Shown: positions 40,093-50,045, counted from the stretch's first letter. The stretch is DNA of 64,000 bases from Clostridium fungisolvens (GCF_014193895.1 NZ_BLZR01000001.1:682001-746000), one strand, 5' to 3'. Numbers and translations are program-made. Notes: a model not told the origin generated them from the letters alone.

Positions 40093-41349
40093 ATGTCTCA
40101 TATTTCAAATAAAAACGCTTACAAGATGCTAGAGGATAGAATTAATAGATTTCCGCAGGGAGCTCCACCTTCAAAAACCTTATATAAAATACTAAGCATG
40201 CTTTTTACTGAAAAAGAAGCAGAATTAGTTGCTATGCTTCCTATAAAGCCATTTACATTAAAAACCGCAAGCCAGATATGGAAATTAAGTGAAGCTGAAA
40301 CCCAAGGAATTCTTGAAAAATTAGCTTCTAGAGCTATAATTATGGATATTGATTTTGATGGTAAAAAAGAATATTGTCTTCCACCTCCTATGATAGGATT
40401 TTTTGAGTTTTCTCTTATGAGAACCAGAGATGATATCGATCAGAAAACTCTATCTGAGCTGTACTACCAATATCTTAATGTAGAAGAAGACTTTATTAAA
40501 GATCTATTTTTAGGCACAGAAACTAGATTTGGAAAGGTTTTTGTTCAAGAAGGAGTTCTTTCAAGGCAAAATGAACTTGAGATAATGGATTATGATAGAG
40601 CTAGTAATGTCATTAAAGAGGCAAAACATATTGCTGTAAGCATGTGTTTTTGCAGACATAAGATGCAGCATTTAGGAGAAAATTGTGATGCACCTATGGA
40701 GACCTGCATAACTCTTGGCAATACAGCCCACACCTTGAGTAAAAATGGATATGCTAGAACTATTGATGCATCAGAAGGTTTGGATATACTAAATATGGCA
40801 TATGAACATAACTTGGTACAGTGTGGTGAGAATGTTAGAAATGGTTCTGTATTTATGTGTAATTGTTGTGGCTGTTGTTGTGAAGGAATGCTTGCTGTTA
40901 AAAAGTTTGGATACATGGCACCTATTCAAACTACAGCGTTTTTGCCTCAAGTAACCGACGAAAGCTGTGTAGGTTGTGGTAAGTGTTCAAAGGTATGTCC
41001 TATAGAAGCTATAAAAGTTGATCCTATAACTAAAAAAGCAAAAGTTGATGAGGGGATATGCCTTGGATGCGGAGTATGTGTTAGAAACTGCCCTAAGAAG
41101 AGCATATACCTTAAACATAGAGGGAAGGAGATAATAACTCCAGCTAATACGACCCATAGAATAGTTCTTCAAGCTATTGAAAAGGGACAGCTAACTGAAC
41201 TTCTTTTTGATAATAAAGCATTATTGAGTCATAGAGCTATGGCAGCAGTTTTTTCATCTATTTTAAAACTTCCTCCAATCAAGAGAGCTATGGCAAGCAA
41301 GCAGATGAAATCAGTATATTTAGATAAGCTTTTAAGAGATAAAGAGTAG
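40093..41349 (+). CDS. 4Fe-4S dicluster protein with N-terminal winged-helix-like region and extra Cys clusters
   Basis: 418 residues. The N-terminal ~110 residues look like a helical/winged-helix segment (FTLKTASQIWKLSEAETQGILEKL). The central part has unusual cysteines: CFCRHKM (about 187-193), a further Cys pair, and CNCCGCCCEGM (about 257-267). The C-terminal ferredoxin domain has two full motifs, CVGCGKCSKVCP and CLGCGVCVRNCP (about 296-345). The number of cysteines suggests more than the two ferredoxin clusters. It is followed by a DUF362 Fe-S protein; the two probably act as an electron-transfer pair (inference). Confidence 0.83.
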   Translation: MSHISNKNAYKMLEDRINRFPQGAPPSKTLYKILSMLFTEKEAELVAMLPIKPFTLKTASQIWKLSEAETQGILEKLASRAIIMDIDFDGKKEYCLPPPMIGFFEFSLMRTRDDIDQKTLSELYYQYLNVEEDFIKDLFLGTETRFGKVFVQEGVLSRQNELEIMDYDRASNVIKEAKHIAVSMCFCRHKMQHLGENCDAPMETCITLGNTAHTLSKNGYARTIDASEGLDILNMAYEHNLVQCGENVRNGSVFMCNCCGCCCEGMLAVKKFGYMAPIQTTAFLPQVTDESCVGCGKCSKVCPIEAIKVDPITKKAKVDEGICLGCGVCVRNCPKKSIYLKHRGKEIITPANTTHRIVLQAIEKGQLTELLFDNKALLSHRAMAAVFSSILKLPPIKRAMASKQMKSVYLDKLLRDKE

Positions 41350-41458
41350 GTATAAGTCTTGATGATATATATTTTATAGGTAAGTTTTTAAGAATAGGTG
41401 CAGAGTTTAATGTGCAAATATAAGATTTATGTGAGTATTAAAGATGGAGGGCTAAGCT

Positions 41459-42493
41459 ATGGCAAAGGTTTATTTTAAAGCAGTGGATTCTTATTCTAAG
41501 ACAGAGGAGATAAGCAGTGCTGCTAGAGAACTTTTAACTACAATAGTAAAAGAAGATAAGGTGATTTTAGAAAAGTTCATTCCACTAAAGGTTCACTTTG
41601 GAGAGAAGGGTAATAACACCTTCATCCAATCTAAGAATTATGCAGGAGTGATAGATTACTTAAAGGAACGGCATATTGAAAGTGCATTTATAGAGACAAA
41701 TGTGTTGTATAGAGGTGAAAGAACTACTAGAGAAAAACACATAAATCTAGCAAAGGAACACGGTTTTACAGAACTTCCTATAATAATTGCTGATGGGGAG
41801 CATGGAGAAGATTATTTAGAGGTTGAAATAAATAAGAAAAACTTCAATAAGTGTAAAGTGGGAAAAGAAATTGCAGATAAAAAACAGCTTATTATAATGA
41901 GCCACTTTAAAGGCCATGCGCTAGCTGGATTTGGAGGAGCTATAAAGCAACTAGGAATGGGATGTGCTGCAAGAGGCGGAAAGCTTGCACAACATGCAAA
42001 CTCAATACCAAAGATAAGTTCCTTAAAGTGCAAATCTTGCAAAGCATGTGCAAAAAGGTGTCCAGAAAGTGCAATAACTGTGGATAAAAAAGCAAAAATA
42101 GATAAGGATAAGTGTGTTGGTTGCGCTTCTTGTATGGCAATATGCCCATATGGAGCTATATCAAATAGCTGGGTTGCATCAATATCTAAATCCTTTAATG
42201 AACGACTTTCAGAGTATGCTTATGCAGCAGCTAAAGATAAAGCTAATATCTATATAACCTTTGCATTTAACATAACCAAGAATTGTGATTGTGAAGGTCA
42301 TAGCATGAAACCAATTGTAAATGATGTAGGAGTTTTTGCATCTACTGATCCGGTAGCCATAGATAAGGCATGTCTTGATGTTGTTGATAGAAACAATGGG
42401 AAAACTGTATTTAGAAGAGGAAGATATACACTGGACTATGCTGAGAAGATAGGACTTGGAAGTCAAAGCTATGAGCTTGTGGAAGTAAAATAA
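41459..42493 (+). CDS. DUF362 domain protein with 4Fe-4S dicluster insert
   Basis: 344 residues. DUF362 features are visible at both ends (KVHFGEKGNNTFI near 42; SHFKGHALAGFGGAIKQLGMGCAARGGK near 142-168; STDPVAIDKACLDVV near 293-307). A ferredoxin segment with CKSCKACAKRCP and CVGCASCMAICP (about 188-232) is inserted in the middle. The function of DUF362 is not established; family members are tied to anaerobic Fe-S metabolism. The gene follows the previous Fe-S gene after 109 bp with no terminator, so they likely form one transcript. GGAGGG lies before ATG 41459. Confidence 0.85.
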   Translation: MAKVYFKAVDSYSKTEEISSAARELLTTIVKEDKVILEKFIPLKVHFGEKGNNTFIQSKNYAGVIDYLKERHIESAFIETNVLYRGERTTREKHINLAKEHGFTELPIIIADGEHGEDYLEVEINKKNFNKCKVGKEIADKKQLIIMSHFKGHALAGFGGAIKQLGMGCAARGGKLAQHANSIPKISSLKCKSCKACAKRCPESAITVDKKAKIDKDKCVGCASCMAICPYGAISNSWVASISKSFNERLSEYAYAAAKDKANIYITFAFNITKNCDCEGHSMKPIVNDVGVFASTDPVAIDKACLDVVDRNNGKTVFRRGRYTLDYAEKIGLGSQSYELVEVK

Positions 42494-42534
42494 GTGTTTA
42501 AATAATAGGGTAGTTTGAAATTATATGGTTGTAA

Positions 42535-42574
42535 AAAGGACTGAGAGCTTATAATGAGCTTTCAGTCCTTTAAG
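42535..42574. terminator. Bidirectional terminator
   Basis: AAAGGACTGA (42535-42544) pairs perfectly with TCAGTCCTTT (42562-42571), inner AGCT/AGCT extends it. A and T tracts flank the stem, serving the DUF362 gene (+) and the 138-residue gene (-). Confidence 0.85.
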
Positions 42575-42594
42575 TTTATTGCAGTTCATCTTTA

Positions 42595-43011
42595 TTAGTT
42601 ACCACATTCTTTTAATAACTTGGTTAAGTTATTTATTCTTCTTCTGCCAAATAAGTATGTTTCCTTATCGGACCATAGTATACCACTTTGCCCCCAACTT
42701 ATAACTTTTACTACATTATCATCCTTGTCTATAAACGCTATACCATCTACCGCATCCTTAGGTCTAGAGAAACTTTTAATTAATATCAAGGAATTGAAAT
42801 AATCAGCCACCTTTTTTATATCATCTTTATCTGTTATCACTTTATCTTCCAATCCAGCTTCACCAGTAATGGAAATCTGGATTTTAATAACCTTATCCGA
42901 ATCTATATTAAATCTAAATGTGATTAAATAGCCTATTAAAGCTATACAAATAAGAATAATTAAACTTATAAAAAATTTTTTTATCATATAAGATTCTTTT
43001 TCACCTTTCAT
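42595..43011 (-). CDS. Small membrane-anchored protein of unknown function
   Basis: 138 residues. One N-terminal membrane helix (FFISLIILICIALIGYLITF, about 13-32) is followed by a ~100-residue extracytoplasmic domain containing IQISITGEAGL, DKDDIKKVADYFNSL and a Gly/Trp segment ISWGQSGILWSDKETYLFG. The pattern recalls small clostridial exported proteins (DUF5301-like), but I cannot name the family firmly. Start choice is unsure: ATG 43011 has no good ribosome binding site; ATG 42987 (MIKKFF) is an alternative. Monocistronic. Confidence 0.65.
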   Translation of the reverse strand: MKGEKESYMIKKFFISLIILICIALIGYLITFRFNIDSDKVIKIQISITGEAGLEDKVITDKDDIKKVADYFNSLILIKSFSRPKDAVDGIAFIDKDDNVVKVISWGQSGILWSDKETYLFGRRRINNLTKLLKECGN

Positions 43012-43328
43012 GTACCATATAATTATTTGATATCCTATGTTTTTAATTATAGTAAATATTTGTTTTGGTGCAATGATTATATATCAAATTATAGTGTTTT
43101 TCTTTAATAAACATATCTGATAAGTTGAAGACTTTTAAAATGGAAATTCATTGAAAACTAAGCTCAAATAAAATATATAATCTTACAAATGGGAAATGTT
43201 AAAAATACATTATATATGTTAAATTAAACCATATTGTATATATCAAAACTAGTCCTAATGATATGATAATCAAGGATATGAACTGATTAGTACAAGAAAA
43301 TATTTTTCACGAGTTATGGAGGGGGCAA
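43012..43328. other. Divergent intergenic region, nothing recognised
   Basis: 317 bp of AT-rich DNA between the 138-residue gene (-) and the YibE/F gene (+). No ORF, strong hairpin or near-consensus promoter was found. Confidence 0.5.
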
Positions 43329-44519
43329 ATGAAAAAGAATAGGGAATTTATTAGTGTAGTAGCCATGGTTTTTATATGTCTTATTTTAATTTTTATTGCT
43401 AATAAGATGTTTAACAATGGGAAAGAGAGAATTGGAAAAAATAGCTTGAACTATGAAGTAGCTAAGGTATTATCGGTTACTGATGAAAAGTTAAGTAGAG
43501 ATCCAATAGTCCCTAATATTTATATTGGTGATCAACAAATAAAGGTGGAAATGCTTACAGGTACTTATGCTCATCAACAGTTTGATATTAAGAATTCCAT
43601 GAGTAGACTTTATAGTGTTTACACAAAAGAGGGGATGAAAGTAATAGTCAGTTATAACATAAGCAACGATAATGTGACTAATTTGTCTGTATATAGCTAT
43701 AAAAGGAATACCGTTGTATATATGCTAATTGCTATTTTCTTTGCTCTATTGATATTTGTAGGAAGAATGAAAGGACTAAAATCTGTTGTTTCTATAATTT
43801 TTTCCGTTATTGTAATCTTTTATTTTATGCTACCAGGTATTCTTAATGGTTTTAATCCTATAGTTTTAGCCACAATATCGGCAGTAATGATAATATTGAC
43901 CACTTTATCAATTATAGGTGGACTAAATAGTAAAACCTTTTCGGCAATACTAGGGACTATATCAGGAGTGGTGATTGCGGGAATTATCTCCTTTGTTGCT
44001 GGGTATTTTGCACATCTATCAGGTTTAACAGCTGAAAATACTGAAAGTCTAATTGTATTAGCTGAAAATACAAAATTTAATATGAATGGGTTAATGTATG
44101 CTGCAATCCTTATAGCATCCTTAGGAGCTATTATGGATATTGGAGTATCTATTGTATCGGCAATATTTGAAATTCATGCTACCAATCCTAAGCTAGATAG
44201 AAAACAGCTATTTAACTCTGGAATGAATGTTGGTAAAGATATCATTGGAACCATGGCAAATACACTGATTCTTGCTTTTGTAGGAAGTTCGCTTACTTTA
44301 CTTATAATTATAGCTGCTACAAATATGCCATATATACAAATGTCTAACTTAGATATTGTATGTACTGAAATAGTACAAGGTATAGCCGGAAGTATTGCCA
44401 TTGTTATTGCGGTACCGATAACAGCCTTTATTTCAGTGTTATTTATAGATAATAACAAAACAAAGCTAAAAGGTAATAAGAGAAAAGTAAAAAATAAGGG
44501 GGCGGTTATCAAGAACTAG
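43329..44519 (+). CDS. YibE/F family membrane protein
   Basis: 396 residues. A first membrane helix (about 8-25) is followed by an extracytoplasmic beta-rich domain (~30-125), then about seven membrane helices. The conserved family stretch GLMYAAILIASLGAIMDIGVSIVSA (about 256-280) and GMNVGKDIIGTMANTLILA are intact. The biochemical role of YibE/F proteins is unknown; a transport or export function has been suggested only from topology. GGAGGGGG precedes ATG 43329. It lies 47 bp before the large surface metallohydrolase gene and probably shares its message. Confidence 0.87.
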   Translation: MKKNREFISVVAMVFICLILIFIANKMFNNGKERIGKNSLNYEVAKVLSVTDEKLSRDPIVPNIYIGDQQIKVEMLTGTYAHQQFDIKNSMSRLYSVYTKEGMKVIVSYNISNDNVTNLSVYSYKRNTVVYMLIAIFFALLIFVGRMKGLKSVVSIIFSVIVIFYFMLPGILNGFNPIVLATISAVMIILTTLSIIGGLNSKTFSAILGTISGVVIAGIISFVAGYFAHLSGLTAENTESLIVLAENTKFNMNGLMYAAILIASLGAIMDIGVSIVSAIFEIHATNPKLDRKQLFNSGMNVGKDIIGTMANTLILAFVGSSLTLLIIIAATNMPYIQMSNLDIVCTEIVQGIAGSIAIVIAVPITAFISVLFIDNNKTKLKGNKRKVKNKGAVIKN

Positions 44520-44566
44520 ATAGTAAATTATATAAGTGTTTAAGATAGGTGTAGGGGGAGATTTTA

Positions 44567-47500
44567 TTGGTAAGAAAAAGAAATCGTAAAATTTTTAGCT
44601 TGGTTATTACATTTTTTATGGTATTTTCTAATCTATTAACTAATTATACTAAAGTAGTTTATGCAGCTGGTGATGATAATGGAATGCAGATGCCTGTATA
44701 TCCAATGTATGTCTATCAGAATGAAGAATTTGCAATTTCTACTAAGGCTAATGATGGGTATTTAGCGGATGGTGGTATTCCTAAATTCAGTATTTATAAC
44801 GGAAGTAATATGTATGGAACTGTTAAGGGAACAGATGGAACTTGGTCACCAACTAGAGGTTATGCACCAATTGCTATAGGCGTGAATACAGTTAAGGCTT
44901 CTAATATTGGTGATAATATAACAGCAGTTAGCTTGAGAATAAAAAAATATGCAGCAGTGGGAACTTCATCAGTACAAACTGTAACCATTGGACAAATAAC
45001 TCCAATAACTAATACTGCGGATTATGGGTATATTGCAGGAAGTATCAATGGCACTGCAGGAGATGTAGTGGAAGCTAGAGATTCAAGCAGCAATATTATT
45101 GGAACAGCTGTAATCGATAGAAATAAAACATTTAAGGTAGCAGTAAAAAATGGAGAAGGCATTACATTAGGGATATACGGTGCTGATGGTGTTAAGAAGG
45201 CACCAATTTACGGTACTTATACTGTAAATGCTGGACAAACAACATCTTTAGTGGCTCAAAATAATCCGATAAATAGTAAGACTATCAAAGATCAAACAAT
45301 TGCAGTTGGAGAAAACCCATTAGCATTTAGTGCAACAGATTTATTTACTGATACAAATGCAAATGCTGTAATTACTCTTTCTAATGCAACATCTACGCCA
45401 GAGAATGTAGTAAATGTGGTATTAGCAAATGATAAAAAGAGTATAGCAATATCAGGAAATTCTTCAGTAACATCAGCTCAAAATACTGTTGTTACTGTTA
45501 AAGGTACTGATGATCAAGGAAATACAGCAACATGCACAATAAAGTTTACAGTTAACCCTGAAGATTTGATTGCCCCAACAATTGTGCATACTCCAATTAC
45601 ATCAAATGCTAAGAATAAGGACTTATCAATTGATGCAATAATAACTGATAATATGTCAGTTACTGGAGCAAAGGTATTTTATAGAACAAAAGGACAAACT
45701 GATTATAATTCAGTAGATATGACAGCTAATAATAGTGCATATAGTGTAATAATTCCAAATGATAAGCTAGAGACATCAGGATTTGAATACTATATACAGG
45801 CAACTGATGGGAAAAATATATCTACTAACCCAAAGGATATAAAAAATCCTTATAGCGTTATTATAAATCCTGCTCAAAACATCAGCGATTATAATATATA
45901 TTTTGGTCAATTACATTCTCATACAACAAACTCAGATGGGATAGGAACTCTTGATGATGCATTTTCTCATGCAAAAGATAAAGCAAAATTAGATTTTTTT
46001 GCTGTTACAGACCACTCTAATTCTTTTGATAATGGAAGCGCTTCATCAATGGCAGATGGTTCTAAGAGTGTAAAATGGAATAACGGACTTAAGGCTGCTG
46101 ATAAATACACAGATTCTAATTTTGCTGGAATTTATGCATTTGAAATGACATGGTCAGATGGAACAGGTCATATAAATACTTTTGATACTCCAGGCTTTGA
46201 AAGTCGTGATACTCAAAAGTACAAAAATGCAGATGGATTACAACAATACTATAACGTATTGAAACAATTTCCAAGTTCAGTATCTCAATTCAATCATCCA
46301 GGTACAACCTTTGGTGATTTTAAAGACTTTGCTAATTATGATCCTCAAATTGATAAATTAATAACACTAATAGAAGTTGGAAATGGAGAAGGCCCTATAG
46401 GAAGTAGTGGATATTTTCCATCTTACAGCTATTATGATAGAGCATTACAAAAAGGATGGCATGTAGCTCCAACTAATAACCAAGATAATCATAAAGGTAT
46501 GTGGGGAGATGCTAATACGGCTAGAACGGTTGTGCTCGCAGATAGCTTAACAAGAGACAATATTTACGACGCAATAAGAAATAGACGTACGTATGCTACA
46601 GAAGATAATAATTTAAAAATAAAATATACACTTAATGATGAAGTTATGGGTACTATTCTTGATAGTAAACCAAGTACTGTTGATATTAAAGTTGATCTTG
46701 AAGACCCAGATAAAGAAGCATTAGGTAAGGTTTCGGTAATAGTGGATGGTGGAAAGGAACTTGAAAGTAAAACACTTACAACAAGTAAGGATTCTTTAGA
46801 GTTCAAATTGCCAGCGGATTATTCTTACTACTATATAAAAGTAGTAGAAGCAGATAAGGATATAGCAGTTACTGCTCCAGTATGGATAAGTGAAACTGAT
46901 AAGAGTGGTATAAGCTCAACAACTGGTAGTACTTCTTTACCAATAAAAGATACAAAAATGACAATAACATCAAACTTGTACAATAATGAAAATTCTCCTT
47001 TGAAGGTTAAGAGTCTTGAATATTCTATCAATGGTAATGTGATTAACAAGGCTGCGTCAATTGCAGATGTTAACTCATTAGGAACAGGAGCTTATTCCTT
47101 TGATTATACTCCTACTACAGCAGGAAAATATAATGTAGATGTGAAGCTAGTAGCTACAATTAATGGTGTGGATAAAATATACACTGATGTATTAAAGCTT
47201 AATGTGGCTGATCCAGCAGTTGTTACTAACGTTGTAGTTGATGGATCTCATTATAATGATTATGTAAATGGTTATTATGCAGGAAATACAAAGAATCTTA
47301 CAACACTTGCTAATAATGAAAACATAAACATTATCGTTCAGAAGGATAAACTTACTGATGATGCCCTAAAGAGTGCTAAGCTATTAATCCTTTCACCTCC
47401 AGCTAAAAAAGCTGGATCAGATAAGAATACAGGTGTGAATTATAGTGCAACTCCATATACTGATGAGGAAATTGCAGTGATACAAAGATATGTACAAAGA

Positions 47501-49792
47501 GGCGGTAATATAATTGTTACTGGACTTGCAGATTATCAGGATAGTAGGGATGACTCAATAAATCACACTGCAAATCAGCAAAATAAAATTTTAGCAGCTA
47601 TAGGAGCAACTTCTAGAATTAATGATGATGAAGTTGTAGATTATGAAAATAATCCTAATGTTAATCCACCTGGAAAAGCAGGAGGAACTCCATATCGTGT
47701 TCCTATGAATGTTTATAATACAAACTCTCCATATTTAGATAAAGTGGTTGCACAACAAAACTATAGCTTCTATAGTGGATCTTCTATAACCTTAGGCAGT
47801 AATGCAACTTGGTTAGTAAAGGGAACTCCAACAACCTATGCTTTTGATTCTGATAATGATAAGTTAGGTGGTTCATATGTTGCAAATGCTGCATCAGCAA
47901 TGCCTTCTCAAGAAGGTAGTATTGGAAAGGGCAATGTAGTTGCTTTAGCAACAGAAACACTTTCTGGTGGTGGAAAACTATTTGTTGGAGGAACAGTATT
48001 CTTCTCAGACTTTGAAATTAAAGCTACACTAGATAATTACGGACAACTTCAAAATAGTAATTATAACATTATGATGAATATTCTTGACTCAGTAAAAAAT
48101 GTTATGCCAACTACTCCAATAAATCAAGTGAGGGCAGGAGTATTTGGTCAAGTATTTCAAGTAGAAGGTACAGTAACTGCAGGGACTAAAAGCGGAAATG
48201 CATTTTTTGATACTATATATATCCAGGATAAAACTGGAGGAATAAACATTTATCCTGTTTCAGGTATGGATATAGAAGTTGGAGAAAAAGTAAAGGTAAC
48301 AGGTACATTAGATCAATATCTTGGAGATAAAGAATTAAGGGTTATAAATATTGAAGTAACAGATAAAAATGATAATCCTTTGGACCCTGATTTTGTATCT
48401 ACTAAGGCTGCAATGGACGATGTTAATGGAGGAAAACTGCTAAAGGTACAGGGTATAGTAACTAATGTTGTTACAGTTAGCGGTGTTGTTTCAGCAATCT
48501 ACGTTAAAGACCAAACTGGAGTAGAAGCAAGATTATTTATAGATGGTTATATAGATTATTCTGATCCTACTAGTGCAAAGCTAGAGCAAATTGCTAAAGT
48601 TGGAAATACTATTAGTGGAATAGGACTTGCATCTACTGACCCAGATGGAAATAGATTAAGAGTGCGTGACAGAAGTGAGATTAAGCTGGTTTCAGAAGCA
48701 GGACAATCACAAGATCAAATAGCAGCAAATTCAGTTATTGAAAAGATAGCTGCAATACCAGCAGCAGTAACACTTTTAGATGAAAGTAAGGTAACAGCTG
48801 CAAGAACAGCATATGATGAACTTACAACCACACAGAAAGCTTTAGTTACAAACTACAATACTCTTATAGCAGCAGAAAAGAAGATATCTGATATAAAAGC
48901 ACAAAATGAAGCAACAAAAGCAGATCAAATAGCAGCAAATTCAGTTGTTGAAAAGATAGCTGCAATACCCGTATCGTTAACACTTTTAGATGAAAGTAAG
49001 GTAACGGCTGCAAGAACAGTATATGATGCACTTACAACCACACAGAAAGCTTTAGTTGCAAACTATAACACGCTTATTGCAGCTGAAAAGAAAATTATAG
49101 AGCTAAAGGAAATAGCTGCGATACCAACAAAAATATCAAATGATAACACTGATTCAGTAATAGAGGCAATAAAGAATGCTATTAAGTATGATATTCAAGT
49201 ACCAGTGATAGATGTAACTAATTCTCCGATTGTTAGCAAAGAGATATTTAATGCAATAAAAGAACAGAATAAACAAGTTACCTTTATTGGAAAAAATGTG
49301 AGTTGGACTTTTAATGGAAAAGACATAGAGAAAGATGTTTTGGGTGATATTGACTTATCGTTAAAGGTAGTTCCAACAGAGCTTAAAGCAAGGGAGACTG
49401 CAAAGGTAAAGGAAGTGACAGGAAAAGATGCATTAATAGCTCCATTTACATTTAACTATGACGGTCCGTTACCAGGAAATGCTTTAGTTAAAGTATTTAT
49501 AGGGAAAGACTGGGCTGGAAAGATAGTTGATGTTTGTAGGTATTATTCAGATAAAAATACTTATGATATAATTCAAAGTAAAGTTAAGGTTGATAGTGAT
49601 GGGTATGTATCTTATACTACAAATCACTGTAGTGATTATTTCGTAGTTGAGTCCAGTGTAACAGGAAGTCTTCCTATTACAGGCTCAATATTAGGCTCTT
49701 CTATCCTAATTACTGGAGGAGTATTATCTGTAATTATGGGATATTATCTTCTTGTAATTGGATATAGAAGAAAACAAAAAGCATCAAGTTAA
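44567..49792 (+). CDS. LPxTG-anchored CehA/McbA-type (PHP) metallohydrolase surface protein
   Basis: 1741 residues. Signal peptide to about 32 (VVYAA/G); PHP-type metallohydrolase at ~440-690 with FGQLHSHTTNSDG, AVTDHSNSFD, QFNHPG and NNQDNHKG supplying metal-binding His and Asp; an Ig-like domain at ~760-880; a DUF4350/glutaminase-like Rossmann domain (~885-1020, VQRGGNIIVTGLADYQ); an OB-fold-like domain (~1185-1290, YIQDKTGGINIYP); two near-identical 70-residue helical repeats (~1383-1520); and a C-terminal sorting signal LPITG (~1702) with a hydrophobic helix and RRKQK tail. It is thus wall-anchored by sortase. The start is TTG 44567 after GGGGGAG. The likely activity is phosphoesterase or nuclease; the substrate is unknown. 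Confidence 0.85.
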   Translation: MVRKRNRKIFSLVITFFMVFSNLLTNYTKVVYAAGDDNGMQMPVYPMYVYQNEEFAISTKANDGYLADGGIPKFSIYNGSNMYGTVKGTDGTWSPTRGYAPIAIGVNTVKASNIGDNITAVSLRIKKYAAVGTSSVQTVTIGQITPITNTADYGYIAGSINGTAGDVVEARDSSSNIIGTAVIDRNKTFKVAVKNGEGITLGIYGADGVKKAPIYGTYTVNAGQTTSLVAQNNPINSKTIKDQTIAVGENPLAFSATDLFTDTNANAVITLSNATSTPENVVNVVLANDKKSIAISGNSSVTSAQNTVVTVKGTDDQGNTATCTIKFTVNPEDLIAPTIVHTPITSNAKNKDLSIDAIITDNMSVTGAKVFYRTKGQTDYNSVDMTANNSAYSVIIPNDKLETSGFEYYIQATDGKNISTNPKDIKNPYSVIINPAQNISDYNIYFGQLHSHTTNSDGIGTLDDAFSHAKDKAKLDFFAVTDHSNSFDNGSASSMADGSKSVKWNNGLKAADKYTDSNFAGIYAFEMTWSDGTGHINTFDTPGFESRDTQKYKNADGLQQYYNVLKQFPSSVSQFNHPGTTFGDFKDFANYDPQIDKLITLIEVGNGEGPIGSSGYFPSYSYYDRALQKGWHVAPTNNQDNHKGMWGDANTARTVVLADSLTRDNIYDAIRNRRTYATEDNNLKIKYTLNDEVMGTILDSKPSTVDIKVDLEDPDKEALGKVSVIVDGGKELESKTLTTSKDSLEFKLPADYSYYYIKVVEADKDIAVTAPVWISETDKSGISSTTGSTSLPIKDTKMTITSNLYNNENSPLKVKSLEYSINGNVINKAASIADVNSLGTGAYSFDYTPTTAGKYNVDVKLVATINGVDKIYTDVLKLNVADPAVVTNVVVDGSHYNDYVNGYYAGNTKNLTTLANNENINIIVQKDKLTDDALKSAKLLILSPPAKKAGSDKNTGVNYSATPYTDEEIAVIQRYVQRGGNIIVTGLADYQDSRDDSINHTANQQNKILAAIGATSRINDDEVVDYENNPNVNPPGKAGGTPYRVPMNVYNTNSPYLDKVVAQQNYSFYSGSSITLGSNATWLVKGTPTTYAFDSDNDKLGGSYVANAASAMPSQEGSIGKGNVVALATETLSGGGKLFVGGTVFFSDFEIKATLDNYGQLQNSNYNIMMNILDSVKNVMPTTPINQVRAGVFGQVFQVEGTVTAGTKSGNAFFDTIYIQDKTGGINIYPVSGMDIEVGEKVKVTGTLDQYLGDKELRVINIEVTDKNDNPLDPDFVSTKAAMDDVNGGKLLKVQGIVTNVVTVSGVVSAIYVKDQTGVEARLFIDGYIDYSDPTSAKLEQIAKVGNTISGIGLASTDPDGNRLRVRDRSEIKLVSEAGQSQDQIAANSVIEKIAAIPAAVTLLDESKVTAARTAYDELTTTQKALVTNYNTLIAAEKKISDIKAQNEATKADQIAANSVVEKIAAIPVSLTLLDESKVTAARTVYDALTTTQKALVANYNTLIAAEKKIIELKEIAAIPTKISNDNTDSVIEAIKNAIKYDIQVPVIDVTNSPIVSKEIFNAIKEQNKQVTFIGKNVSWTFNGKDIEKDVLGDIDLSLKVVPTELKARETAKVKEVTGKDALIAPFTFNYDGPLPGNALVKVFIGKDWAGKIVDVCRYYSDKNTYDIIQSKVKVDSDGYVSYTTNHCSDYFVVESSVTGSLPITGSILGSSILITGGVLSVIMGYYLLVIGYRRKQKASS
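48713..49110 (+). repeat. Tandem duplication of a ~210 bp coding unit in the surface metallohydrolase
   Basis: Copies begin GATCAAATAGCAGCAAATTC at 48713 and at 48923. Each encodes a FIVAR-like helical module containing KIAAIP, LLDESKVTAAR and TTTQKAL. Identity is very high over ~175 bp. Confidence 0.9.
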
Positions 49793-49813
49793 TAATTAAT
49801 CTATACAAAAGTG

Positions 49814-49996
49814 TTAAAGAGGCCATTTCATAATGTATCTATATGCGTTATGAATAGCCTCTTTTTTTACTTTTAAAGGCAACTCTTTATATTTCTTCTT
49901 CTTGGTAAATACATCTTCAACAGAAATAATATTAGCTAAAAGTACAATATAAAATAAAGCTTGGTTTTGGTTATATAAGATGTTTAAATAAGTCAT
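49814..49996 (-). pseudogene. Decayed coding fragment, possibly a transposase N-terminus (copy 1)
   Basis: A 60-codon frame starting MTYLNILYNQNQA overlaps a terminator at its 3' end and has no ribosome binding site, so it is not a live gene. Its first 13 codons recur at 59716-59755 (minus strand) as MTYLNMLYNQNQA, with four synonymous changes and one I/M change. The parent gene is not identified. The rest of the 342 bp gap has only the dyad at 50046-50061. Confidence 0.4.
49816..49868 (+). terminator. Terminator of the surface metallohydrolase operon
   Basis: AAGAGGC (49817-49823) with inner ATTTCATAA pairs with TTATGAATAGCCTCTT (about 49848-49863), followed by a run of T to 49868. Confidence 0.88.
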
Positions 49997-50045
49997 TAAA
50001 AAAGTTTTTATAACGTATTAAAATATATTCAGCTAATAAAATTTT

